Positions 35,083-42,321 of a DNA stretch of 60,668 bases are shown here, in pieces. Both the position numbers and the translations under genes were made by a program. Positions within the stretch are counted from its first letter, which is position 1. Every line of letters begins with the position of its first letter. This DNA comes from Candidatus Segatella intestinihominis (GTDB taxonomy: Bacteria > Bacteroidota > Bacteroidia > Bacteroidales > Bacteroidaceae), in the NCBI GenBank assembly GCA_900548535.1, contig URLG01000005.1, positions 1 through 60,668 of the forward strand, read 5' to 3'. Under the pieces are notes generated by a model. That model was given only the letters and a program-made list of their open reading frames with translations. It was not told where the DNA came from and ran no database searches.

Positions 35083-35091
35083 GCAAAGATA
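35083..35091 (-). promoter_or_regulatory. -7 box of the HU-like gene
   Basis: TATCTTTGC on the minus strand lies 47 bp before the ATG. The expected -33 area falls at the edge of the phased 10-bp repeats. Confidence 0.6.
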
Positions 35092-35110
35092 CAACATTTC
35101 TCATTCCCAA

Positions 35111-35160
35111 CTCACCGATGCTCATCGTTGCTCACCGATACTCACCGATTATCACTGATA
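35111..35160. repeat. Five 10-bp direct repeats
   Basis: Units ctcaccgatg, ctcatcgttg, ctcaccgata, ctcaccgatt and atcactgata lie exactly end to end. The period is close to one helical turn. They sit between DUF4248 and the HU-like promoter. Confidence 0.92.
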
Positions 35161-35164
35161 AATA

Positions 35165-35374
35165 TCAGGGTTCTCCCAAATGGAAGAAAATATAGGATAC
35201 TTGCAGAGGATTGAACTCCTTGCAGCTCTTGTTGTATCCACTCTTCTTGAGCTGCTCATAGAGCTGGGTGCATCTTACTATCCATCTCATCAGATGGGCT
35301 CTTGCCACGTCCGGGTCGGAATCCGGAAAATAGAGCAGGGCTAACTCCTGCTTGGTGTAACTTCGTAAATCCAT
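35165..35374 (-). CDS. DUF4248 protein
   Basis: A 69-residue protein beginning MDLRSYTKQELALLYFP and containing ARAHLMRWIVRC, the DUF4248 pattern. It is probably a small helical DNA-binding or adaptor protein, but the function is unknown. It is constantly found next to HU-like and VirE-like genes in Bacteroidales, and lies here between two repeat arrays. Confidence 0.85.
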   Translation of the reverse strand: MDLRSYTKQELALLYFPDSDPDVARAHLMRWIVRCTQLYEQLKKSGYNKSCKEFNPLQVSYIFFHLGEP

Positions 35375-35409
35375 TGACGTTGTTTAAATGTTGAATGTTA
35401 TCTATTAGA

Positions 35410-35485
35410 GTTATGATACGTAACTATGATACTTAGCCATCGTAACCATGATACTTATGGACTGTAACCAAGATACTTAGTCCTC
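35410..35485. repeat. 22-bp direct repeats overlapping the primase stop
   Basis: Three 22-bp units start at 35420, 35442 and 35464 (pattern gtaacyatgatactta). A partial unit lies at 35410. The last unit covers the stop codon of the primase gene (35477-35479). They lie directly upstream of DUF4248. Confidence 0.9.
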
Positions 35486-37753
35486 CACGGTATCGTTAGG
35501 ATCGATGAAGGCATCGTTGTTGATTTCGCTACCTTCCTTCTCGATCACCGCCCAGCCGTTGCCGTTCTTCTTGTGAATCTTCTTGAATCCAAGACGCTTC
35601 ATCACGTTACCGATGTTCTGGTTGTTCAGGTTCTGGCGAAGGGCAGGGTTCACACCTATCCTCTCCAGTATCTCAGCACTGTAGCGGAACTTGATGAACT
35701 GTAGCGGTGTATCTGGATCCGGCACCCGGTAGTAACGGAGTATCTGCTCCTCGGCATAGTTGGCTACCATGAAGAGGCGGTTGTGGCAGCGCATCAGCTC
35801 GATGTCGTCCCTCGTCAACCAGTATGTCCACTCCAGGGGCTCGCCCTTAGGATGGCTCATCACCTCCTGACCCAGTGCCACTGCCTCGGCAAACACGTGG
35901 TCGTAGTCTATCGGGTGGTCTATCGGACTCTCGATGCTCTTTACCAGCCAAGGACAGTAGCGGCGGTTCTCCTCGTCGGTGATGAACTGCTGGTTGTTGG
36001 TGGTGCCGCAGAGCGATCCGCGGTGGGGCATCTCCGAACGGTACTTGTCGTAAGGCCGGCGGATGGAGAATGTCACCTTGGTCATGTTGCTCTTGAAGGC
36101 GCTCAGGTTCTTGCCGAATACCATCTCAAACTCGTCGAGACAGAGCAGAGCCTTGCTGCTGAAAGCCTCCATGAAGTCCTTGTCGGTATAGGCTCCCGTC
36201 GAGTCGTTGAGGAAGTACTGGCGCAACTGTGGGGGCAACAGCATGTGGAAGAACGTGGTCTTGAAGATGCCGCCCTTGCCCACGAAGATGAGTATCATCT
36301 GGTTCACCACCTTCAGCGTTACCCACGCCACTACCATCGCCACCAGCCACTTCTTGAAGAAATAGCGGAAGAGGCTCTGCGTATGCTCGTAGTCGGGCAG
36401 GTTCTCCACCTCGATGCGGTCGGCGAGCTGGTCGATGTAGTCGGGATCCTCTCCCCTCTTCCATTTCGGCAGACTGCGCAGGTAATCGTCCAAGGGGTCG
36501 AACGGCTCGCTGAAGTCGCTGTTGATGATGTTGTGCAAGGTCTTCTCCGGGAGATGCAGTCCCGACTCGTCCATCTCACTCCAGATGGAGTTCTCGATGT
36601 TGTCATCGATGCGGACCCAGTCAGGATACTTGCCGTCTAAAACGATGCGGCTCTCCACCTCGTAAAATCCCGTCAGCTCGTTTCGGCGGAACAGATAGTG
36701 GGTGAGTAGCCACTGCTTGATGCTCCTTACCGATGGCTTGCCGCTGCGGCCCTCGCCCTGGCGATAGAAGTGCCAGATGCCAAACTTATGCAGATGCTTG
36801 TAGCGAGACTTGACGACGGAAGCCGTATCTTCGTAGCTGGGGCCAAACTCACGGTCGGCGTAGGACCGGGCTTCTTCCAGCGGGATGCCATAGTAGATGC
36901 AGATGTCGGCAAAGTGCCATACATACTCGTTGTGATGCTCAGGCTCGAATCGGTAGCCCCACAGGTCGAGCAGTTCCTTGATGTGGGAAGCCGCCTCCTC
37001 GATGGTAGGTGCGCCCTTTTCGCTTGACTTCGCCTCCTTTTTCGCCTTGATGGTTCGCTTGCCGCCCTTGGCGTTTCGCCTGGCAGAATACTTCGCCTGC
37101 AACGCCTTCTTCGTGTAGAGGGGCTTCAGGTCCTTCGGTCCCAAGGCAAAAGGCTCGGCATCCCAACGGAAATAGGCATCCGGGTCGTAGGCAAGACCGG
37201 CGCATCGGGTGATGTCGACACACTGCTTGTCGGGAGCCATACCCAGGAGCTGGGTGTAGTAAGCCATCGCCTTCTGCAGCACGGCATCGAAGAGTTCGAG
37301 CACGCTGATGTCGTCGTCATCCACAGGACGGTAGGCACAGAACACTCTGAATCCCCTGCCGCTCACGGTGATATACTCTACCATCGTATGACTGTCGCTT
37401 CTCACCAGTTGGATAAGCTGCTCCATATCTTCCTTCTTCACATGGTCGAAGTCGAGCTGGAACATGTAGGTAGGTTTGAGGAAGTTGGCAAGTTGCCTGC
37501 CGTAGCCGTCCATGAGTGCCGAAACCGTGATGGCAGGCATCTCAGGCTTGTACTGGTCGGCAAACTGCTTGCTGATGGCGAGACGCTTGCGGTAAGTCTC
37601 GGTCATCATTCGAAGCTCAGGGCTAGAGGTAATCACGCTCTTGAGATACAACCAGTCGGCGAGTGGATGGCTCTCCGAAGATTTGATACAAGGGAAGTAC
37701 GATGGCATCGTAGCTGTCCCATTCATGCTGTTGTTGTTTTGGTCTTTTTTCAT
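35477..37753 (-). CDS. Primase-helicase of the VirE/BT4734 type
   Basis: A 758-residue replication-type protein. The BT4734-like domain (about 40-210) resembles archaeo-eukaryotic-type primase folds, with FQLDFDHV and VEYITVSGRGFRVF. A helical linker (about 245-320) follows. The VirE-like P-loop ATPase has Walker A GKGGIFKTTF near 490, Walker B LLCLDEFE near 535 and RGSLCGTTNNQQFITDEENR after it. Such proteins prime and unwind DNA in phages and mobile elements. It is followed by DUF4248, HU-like, smalltalk and amidase genes on the same strand. Its upstream region has origin-like repeats. Confidence 0.85.
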   Translation of the reverse strand: MKKDQNNNSMNGTATMPSYFPCIKSSESHPLADWLYLKSVITSSPELRMMTETYRKRLAISKQFADQYKPEMPAITVSALMDGYGRQLANFLKPTYMFQLDFDHVKKEDMEQLIQLVRSDSHTMVEYITVSGRGFRVFCAYRPVDDDDISVLELFDAVLQKAMAYYTQLLGMAPDKQCVDITRCAGLAYDPDAYFRWDAEPFALGPKDLKPLYTKKALQAKYSARRNAKGGKRTIKAKKEAKSSEKGAPTIEEAASHIKELLDLWGYRFEPEHHNEYVWHFADICIYYGIPLEEARSYADREFGPSYEDTASVVKSRYKHLHKFGIWHFYRQGEGRSGKPSVRSIKQWLLTHYLFRRNELTGFYEVESRIVLDGKYPDWVRIDDNIENSIWSEMDESGLHLPEKTLHNIINSDFSEPFDPLDDYLRSLPKWKRGEDPDYIDQLADRIEVENLPDYEHTQSLFRYFFKKWLVAMVVAWVTLKVVNQMILIFVGKGGIFKTTFFHMLLPPQLRQYFLNDSTGAYTDKDFMEAFSSKALLCLDEFEMVFGKNLSAFKSNMTKVTFSIRRPYDKYRSEMPHRGSLCGTTNNQQFITDEENRRYCPWLVKSIESPIDHPIDYDHVFAEAVALGQEVMSHPKGEPLEWTYWLTRDDIELMRCHNRLFMVANYAEEQILRYYRVPDPDTPLQFIKFRYSAEILERIGVNPALRQNLNNQNIGNVMKRLGFKKIHKKNGNGWAVIEKEGSEINNDAFIDPNDTVED

Positions 37754-38197
37754 TTTGTTTAAAAATTGCAGTTGTTAATATTCTATTTTGTTGTTTGCAA
37801 CGTACTCTACGAAAGAGTGTGGGTGAACACTTGGCGATGAAGTTGGTGAAGGGTGAACCCCGATGCCAACCTTTAGCGTTAATAATGTGTTAAAAACACT
37901 ATATAACCCATTATAATAGAGACTCTTATATTTCTAGCATGCGCTGTATATACAAAGTTCTTTTTACTAGGGTTCACCCCTGAGCCGAAAAGGTGAATGC
38001 TTGGGGCAAGTGTTCACCCCGCTGTTCACCAATCGGTAACTTAAGATTGCTTCAGCTCTCGTTCTTGAAAGCTGCTGCGAATTTAAGAAAAAAGGTTGAG
38101 ACCGCCAAGAATCCTGTACCTACATATACAGGTACAAAAATGCGGTAATTTACGATAGCTTAACAGAAAAGATTAGAATTTTTAAATATATTAAGAA
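37754..38197. other. Gene-free region with inverted GGTGAAC arrays and AT-rich core, origin-like
   Basis: GGTGAAC occurs at 37822 and 37852 with a variant at 37845. The inverted form GTTCACC is at 37972, 38012 and 38024, with GGTGAAT at 37992. Between the arrays lies an AT-rich stretch (about 37873-37970). The whole lies upstream of the primase gene, as plasmid or phage origins often do. The promoter of the primase must also lie here. Confidence 0.6.
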
Positions 38198-38545
38198 ATG
38201 AAACGATTTACAAAAACACAAAAGGCACTGGGCGCTTTGACGGATACCATCCTCGGCGGCAGTAGCAATGTGGTACGCACCTTAAAGGTGGCTGGCCACA
38301 TGAATGAGGATTCAGTCAAGCATGTCTAAGAGGGTTATGCCAGTCATACCCAGTCCTACTGCCTGCTTCGTTCTTCGCTGAAGAAGCATCACTGCACCAA
38401 AGACCAGGTGATGCAGATAATGGACTATCTTGACAACATGGAAGAGGAGTATCACAAGGTCTATCCCGACGATCCCTGCCCGATGGAAGGCGGCTACAAG
38501 GCAAGCTTCGAAAGGTTTGTGATAGAATCCTTGAGAGCAGAGTGA
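38198..38545 (+). pseudogene. Unknown small gene interrupted by TAA
   Basis: The frame from ATG 38198 (MKRFTKTQKALGALTDTIL) to TGA 38543-38545 spans 115 codons and is interrupted by TAA at 38327-38329. The part after the stop (SHTQSYCLLRSSLKKHHCTK) is well-formed coding sequence. It faces away from the primase across the origin-like region. The family is not recognised. Confidence 0.55.
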
Positions 38546-38708
38546 GATTGAATGGAGGGTTTGCTCGCTCACAGATGGCAGCTGGCTACTGTTACTGCTG
38601 GGCATAAATTCAAATGATTTATTCTTAAAAGATAATAAAAAAGCATTCATTTTATGGCTTAACGTACCTAAAGTGACCGCTTACAATCTTTCGAGACTAA
38701 GCAACTTA

Positions 38709-38846
38709 TTCGTGTAATTCGTGCAATTCGTGTTCCGAAAAAAAATACGTAATTCGCGTGCAGAGAAATATCTATTGCTGTGAGGCATAGTGACTACCGT
38801 TGCTTGCAACGAAGAAATCTGTGTAAATCTGTGAGATCTGTGGGAC
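38709..38846. repeat. attcgtg repeats and partial hairpin element
   Basis: Three attcgtg-type units (38709-38735) are followed by a right-half copy of the hairpin element (gttgcttgcaac through ctgtgggac, 38798-38846). The rest of the 375-bp stretch 38546-38920 holds no gene I can support. Confidence 0.7.
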
Positions 38847-38859
38847 ATTAGAATAACCT

Positions 38860-38908
38860 CCTCATTCGAGTGACGACAAGGGCAGAGCGATACTGCGGTG
38901 GGGAACAA
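38860..38908 (+). repeat. Short copy of the shared block
   Basis: Matches the last half of the 104-bp block at 33183 and 41128 (cattcgag, gacgacaag, cagagcgatactgc, gaacaa). It lies in the leader of the next gene. Confidence 0.8.
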
Positions 38909-38920
38909 AAATATAAAATC

Positions 38921-39115
38921 ATGAAATCCTTTTTATCAATCAAACCAGGAGCAACCTTTTTCTTAGGTAGCTCCCAGACCCTCGTCTATCATAAAGATAG
39001 CATTGTCAAGTTAACAGAGAAGAGCCTCAAGCTCTATACCGAGATCTCCAAGAACTGTCCTCTGAAACTCTGGAAAGACCGCCTGGTAGCCGTTTGGGGT
39101 GAAGAAACAAAATAG
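38921..39115 (+). CDS. Small protein of unknown function
   Basis: A 64-residue basic protein from ATG 38921, starting MKSFLSIKPGATFFLGSSQT. A longer frame from 38870 would read through the shared block and is rejected. No domain is recognised. It may be one half of a small module with the gene downstream, 108 bp away. Confidence 0.5.
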   Translation: MKSFLSIKPGATFFLGSSQTLVYHKDSIVKLTEKSLKLYTEISKNCPLKLWKDRLVAVWGEETK

Positions 39116-39159
39116 AAAGCGGATTTCAGAAAATGAAGTACATTCTTCGTACGAAGATT

Positions 39160-39186
39160 CAGTATGTAAGGACTCCTTACATACTG
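39160..39186. repeat. Perfect 12-bp inverted repeat
   Basis: Arms cagtatgtaagg and ccttacatactg enclose a 3-base loop, 38 bp before the next gene. A second palindrome, cttcgtacgaag, lies just upstream. No T run follows, so an operator or RNA hairpin is likelier than a terminator. Confidence 0.8.
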
Positions 39187-39223
39187 TCGCTAATATACGT
39201 TGATTTTAGAAAATAACACTATT

Positions 39224-39679
39224 ATGGCAGATAAAGAATTTTTAGAGCGAATGCTCTCGATGCTCCCAGAGGAGTTTCAAGACATTTACGATGATACGAT
39301 TCCAGAGGCAAAGGAGATACGCAAGAAGATGGGAAAGAAGGTTTCTTCCGTCAAGTCCTATTCCTGCGCTATGCCGATGTTTGAAGACATTCGTAAGCTC
39401 AACTACAAAAGGCAAGCCCAGGTCTGCAAGACCTTTCACCAATACTTAAAGAAGCATCCCAATGTGGTATCCTTCTTTCTCGATCGTTTTGAGGAAACCT
39501 ATTCCCGAATCGATATGAAAGACCTTGAAAAGTCCATTGAATGGATAGGCTATGCCGTTAATGATATGGACAACACCATTTCTGAGATAGATTACAACGA
39601 CCCCATGACTTTCTTCGATATAGAGAAGGTCATGGGAAAAGTAATCAGTAAAGAGCTGAAGTGTAATTCTCTAAAATAA
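39224..39679 (+). CDS. Helical protein of unknown function
   Basis: A 151-residue protein when started at ATG 39224 (MADKEFLERMLSMLPEEFQ). It is charged and predicted mostly helical, with no membrane segment and no recognised motif. It lies in the accessory island between a palindrome and the MntA/HepT module. The function is unknown. Confidence 0.55.
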   Translation: MADKEFLERMLSMLPEEFQDIYDDTIPEAKEIRKKMGKKVSSVKSYSCAMPMFEDIRKLNYKRQAQVCKTFHQYLKKHPNVVSFFLDRFEETYSRIDMKDLEKSIEWIGYAVNDMDNTISEIDYNDPMTFFDIEKVMGKVISKELKCNSLK

Positions 39680-39799
39680 GAATAGAATGTCGTGATACAA
39701 AATAGCTTTTTTCAAAAAACGAATAGATGTAACTACTTGTGATATAGTAGAGACGCAGTATTGGTGAAATACATTGAGTTGAAAAAACTCCTCCAAAAA

Positions 39800-39831
39800 T
39801 TTGGTAGTTTCACAGAAAAAGCCTATATTTG
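39800..39831 (+). promoter_or_regulatory. Promoter of the MntA/HepT module
   Basis: TTTG (39800-39803) and TATATTTG (39824-39831) are spaced by 20 bp. Nearly identical to the promoter of the Panacea module at 32366-32397. Confidence 0.8.
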
Positions 39832-39889
39832 CACAAAAAACAGAGAAATGGGGTATAAACTTCATTAAAACCAATAAAATTACGCTGTT

Positions 39890-40201
39890 ATGATTAGTAA
39901 GAATGTACAAAATATGATTCCAAAGATAAAAGATTTCTTTGGTAGCCAGCCAATAACAAAGGCTTGGCTCTTTGGTTCATGCTCACGAGGAGAAGAAACT
40001 ACTGATAGTGACATAGACATTCTTGTAGAGTATGATCGTCAGCATAATCGAATTTCTCTGATGAAAATAGCAGGTATTATGTTGAATTTGGAAGACTTGC
40101 TTCATCGCAAGGTGGATATAGTAGAGGCTAATCGTCTCCTCCCTTTTGCTCAAGAAACAGCCAACCAAGATAAATTCTTGATTTATGAGAGAAAAAGTTA
40201 G
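39890..40201 (+). CDS. mntA: MntA-type nucleotidyltransferase antitoxin
   Basis: A 103-residue minimal nucleotidyltransferase. The active site is complete in LFGSCSRGEETTDSDIDILV, with GSxxRG and the DxD pair. MntA proteins AMPylate or otherwise modify HepT and so silence it. It overlaps the HepT-like gene by 17 bp, the usual order. Confidence 0.85.
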   Translation: MISKNVQNMIPKIKDFFGSQPITKAWLFGSCSRGEETTDSDIDILVEYDRQHNRISLMKIAGIMLNLEDLLHRKVDIVEANRLLPFAQETANQDKFLIYERKS

Positions 40202-40577
40202 AGATAGGGGAAGGTTAGAGCATATTCTTGAAGCGATAGAAAGTATAGAGGAGTTTCATGCTCAATATACTTTTGAAGATATCAAGAAGAATAAGCTCAT
40301 CTTTTATGGCTTTACCAAATTGGTGGAAGTAATAGGCGAGGCTGTCTATATGTTTTCAACAGAATTTCGTGATTCTCATTCTGATGTAAATTGGCGTCAG
40401 ATAGAACGGATGCGACATGTCCTTATGAACATAGAAGAAAAAAAAGCAGATTTTATGCGTCGCTTCAAGGCTTCTAGGGAGCGAAAGGCAGAATACATAG
40501 CACAAATGGAAAAGTGTATGCGTGATGCTTATCGCCGCAGAACCGGTAAGGAAGCAGAATCTTTTTGTGTGTTGTAA
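40185..40577 (+). CDS. HepT-like HEPN protein with altered C-terminus
   Basis: A 130-residue protein. The first ~85 residues follow the HepT/DUF86 pattern, ending WRQIERMRHVLMN. The family motif is RX4HXY, where Arg is followed four residues later by His and Tyr. Here the sequence reads RHVLMNIEE, so the catalytic His and Tyr are missing. The tail that follows (KASRERKAEYIAQMEKCMRD) is unlike HepT. This suggests a recombinant, inactive toxin. The call of the N-terminal part is firm; the loss of activity is inferred. Confidence 0.7.
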   Translation: MREKVRDRGRLEHILEAIESIEEFHAQYTFEDIKKNKLIFYGFTKLVEVIGEAVYMFSTEFRDSHSDVNWRQIERMRHVLMNIEEKKADFMRRFKASRERKAEYIAQMEKCMRDAYRRRTGKEAESFCVL

Positions 40578-40631
40578 TGTTTAGCCATAAGTCAAGTATA
40601 GGTTAATAAATGCATTTTTTCTCTTAATTCC

Positions 40632-40662
40632 TTGGTGATTACGAAATTAAATCGTACTTTTG
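40632..40662 (+). promoter_or_regulatory. Promoter of the RhuM-like gene
   Basis: TTGG (40632-40635) and TACTTTTG (40655-40662) are spaced by 19 bp. Confidence 0.7.
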
Positions 40663-40686
40663 TCGCTATATTAGCAATAAAAATGT

Positions 40687-41172
40687 ATGATTATGGCAAA
40701 CGAAAATAACAATATACAGGCTACTACTGATGATTCTCAGATAGTGCTCTATCAACCAGATGAAAGCATTTCTCTTCAAGTAAAAATAGAAGAAGATACG
40801 GTATGGCTTACGCAAGCTCAAATGGTTGAACTTTTTGGTTCTAGTAAAGCTAATATTAGTGAGCACATTACTAATATTTATCAGCAAGGAGAATTGATGC
40901 AGTCGGCAACTGTTCGGAAATTCCGAACAGTTAGAAAAGAAGGCAATCGTATGGTTACACGTAATATGGATTACTATAATCTTGATATGATTATATCAGT
41001 CGGCTTTCGTGTAAATAGTCATCAAGGTATTGAGTCCCATGATCGCTGGCTTATTATAGATGATAGCCTCTATCATTGTGGTCATTCATTAAATGCCAAT
41101 GGCGGTCATAAGATTTCTGCCATAACCCTGATGGACACCTCTCCAGAGGTAATCCTCTCAAAAGTAGAATAA
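40687..41172 (+). pseudogene. RhuM-like protein, internally deleted
   Basis: Residues about 15-118 match the N-terminal part of RhuM/ORF6N-type proteins (TVWLTQAQMVELFGSSKANI and NMDYYNLDMIISVGFRVNS). Full-length relatives have about 300 or more residues. Here the frame jumps to a C-terminal segment (SHDRWLIIDDSLYHCGHSL) and ends after 161 residues with ISAITLMDTSPEVI. An internal deletion is the simplest reading. Family function is unclear; members occur in defence islands and pathogenicity islands. Confidence 0.65.
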
Positions 41173-41231
41173 AAATAATATTCCTCATTCGAATGGCGAC
41201 AAGTGCAGAGCGATACTGCAATGAGGAACAA
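41128..41231 (+). repeat. 104-bp shared block, copy 2
   Basis: Covers the last 14 codons of the RhuM-like gene and the hairpin ttcctcatt...aatgaggaa downstream. It aligns with 33183-33286 end to end. Confidence 0.9.
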
Positions 41232-41418
41232 TTCAGGCGGTCCCATCCCGCAAAACATGGCGAGGGCTTTGATGCCCCGCCAACCTTAGAGCGTAGCGGT
41301 TCTGAGCACCGGAGGGCGGTTACATCCTCTCGTCCCTGAGGGAAGAGAGGCTTGGTGAGAAAGGTGGAGCCTTCTTTAATGGTAAAGAAGGACGGGATGA
41401 TTTTAGAAAATCTTATCA
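41232..41418. other. GC-rich stretch with stacked hairpins
   Basis: Contains ggcgagggctttgatgcccc, cctctc/gagagg and ccttcttta/taaagaagg inverted pairs. Its base composition is much richer in G+C than the AT-rich flanks. No gene is seen on either strand that I can support. It may be a structured RNA or a relic. Confidence 0.4.
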
Positions 41419-41577
41419 TATCCCTAATCCCATGTAATTATAAATCGAACAAAAAGGTGAATGTCAAGGCTGCCTAATTGGCAGCTCTGGCAATACCAAT
41501 TAATAACATGTTTTTTAAAAAAATGTTGGATGTGCTAACTGCTGAAATTCAGTAGTTACGTTCTAACGGTAATTTAC
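41419..41577 (+). mobile_element. Second IS66 3'-end relic
   Basis: Encodes only SLIPCNYKSNKKVNVKAA and a stop from the TnpC end, then the terminal hairpin region ending ...aatttac. It matches 31893-32053 closely in the same orientation. The next gene starts 21 bp after its end. Confidence 0.75.
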
Positions 41578-41598
41578 AGTTCATTTAAAAAATATAAA

Positions 41599-42321
41599 AT
41601 GATTTTCAACAGAGTTAAACTGTTAATGCTGTTGTTGATAACAGCGATGGCTGCAAATGCGGAGGAGAGCTTGAAGGAGTCTCCTTTCTCTGCGAGTTTG
41701 GAATTGTCCACAAAGTATATGTGGCGTGGTATTGAATACGGAACAGCCCCTACGGTATTTCCAATGATTGGCTATAATACGCATGGATTCAATGCATTCG
41801 CTATGGGAGGTTATGCCATTGATGGTAGTCATCAGGAAGTCGATTTAGGTGTATCTTATACTGCCAGTGAGTTTACTGTTGGTGTTTCTGATTACTATTA
41901 TCCTTCTTCCGTTGGTGAAAAAGACCAGTACTTCAAGTTGAGCAATCGTGAGACGGGACATTGGGTAGAGGCGTACGCCACATGGGCAGGAACTAAGGTT
42001 CCTTTGTGGGTAACAGTATCTACCTATATTTATGGAGCAGACAAAAACGCAGATGGTAAGCAGATGTATTCTTCGTATGCAGAGGTTGGTTACACCCATT
42101 CCTTTACGGAAGACAATAATATCGCTTTATGTGTAGGAGCCAATTTGAATAAGGGTTTTTATACAAACAATCAAAGTGGATTCAATGTGGTAAATATCAA
42201 TGCCAAATATAGCACGGCATTCAAGTTTGGTAACTTCAAGCTACCAGTCGGTGCCAGTTATGTACTGAATCCTTATAATAATAAATCATTCTTTACGATG
42301 TCACTTTATTTTGGACTCTAA
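41599..42321 (+). CDS. Outer-membrane beta-barrel protein, TorF-like putative porin
   Basis: A 240-residue exported protein with a signal peptide (VKLLMLLLITAMAANAEE). Alternating aromatic strands follow (FSASLELSTKYMWRGIEYG at the start, and a C-terminal SFFTMSLYFGL ending in an aromatic strand). STKYMWRGIEYG is typical of TorF-family putative porins. Its stop overlaps the start of the choline kinase-like gene by one base, so the two are coupled. Uptake of choline or a choline donor across the outer membrane is a reasonable guess from this link. Confidence 0.72.
   Translation: MIFNRVKLLMLLLITAMAANAEESLKESPFSASLELSTKYMWRGIEYGTAPTVFPMIGYNTHGFNAFAMGGYAIDGSHQEVDLGVSYTASEFTVGVSDYYYPSSVGEKDQYFKLSNRETGHWVEAYATWAGTKVPLWVTVSTYIYGADKNADGKQMYSSYAEVGYTHSFTEDNNIALCVGANLNKGFYTNNQSGFNVVNINAKYSTAFKFGNFKLPVGASYVLNPYNNKSFFTMSLYFGL

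Noticed and set aside
35783..36640. 285-codon plus-strand frame opposite the primase
   Set aside because: Antisense shadow of the VirE-like ATPase; the minus frame holds Walker motifs.
38870..38920. Longer start for the 64-residue gene
   Set aside because: It would translate the shared repeat block; ATG 38921 follows it directly.
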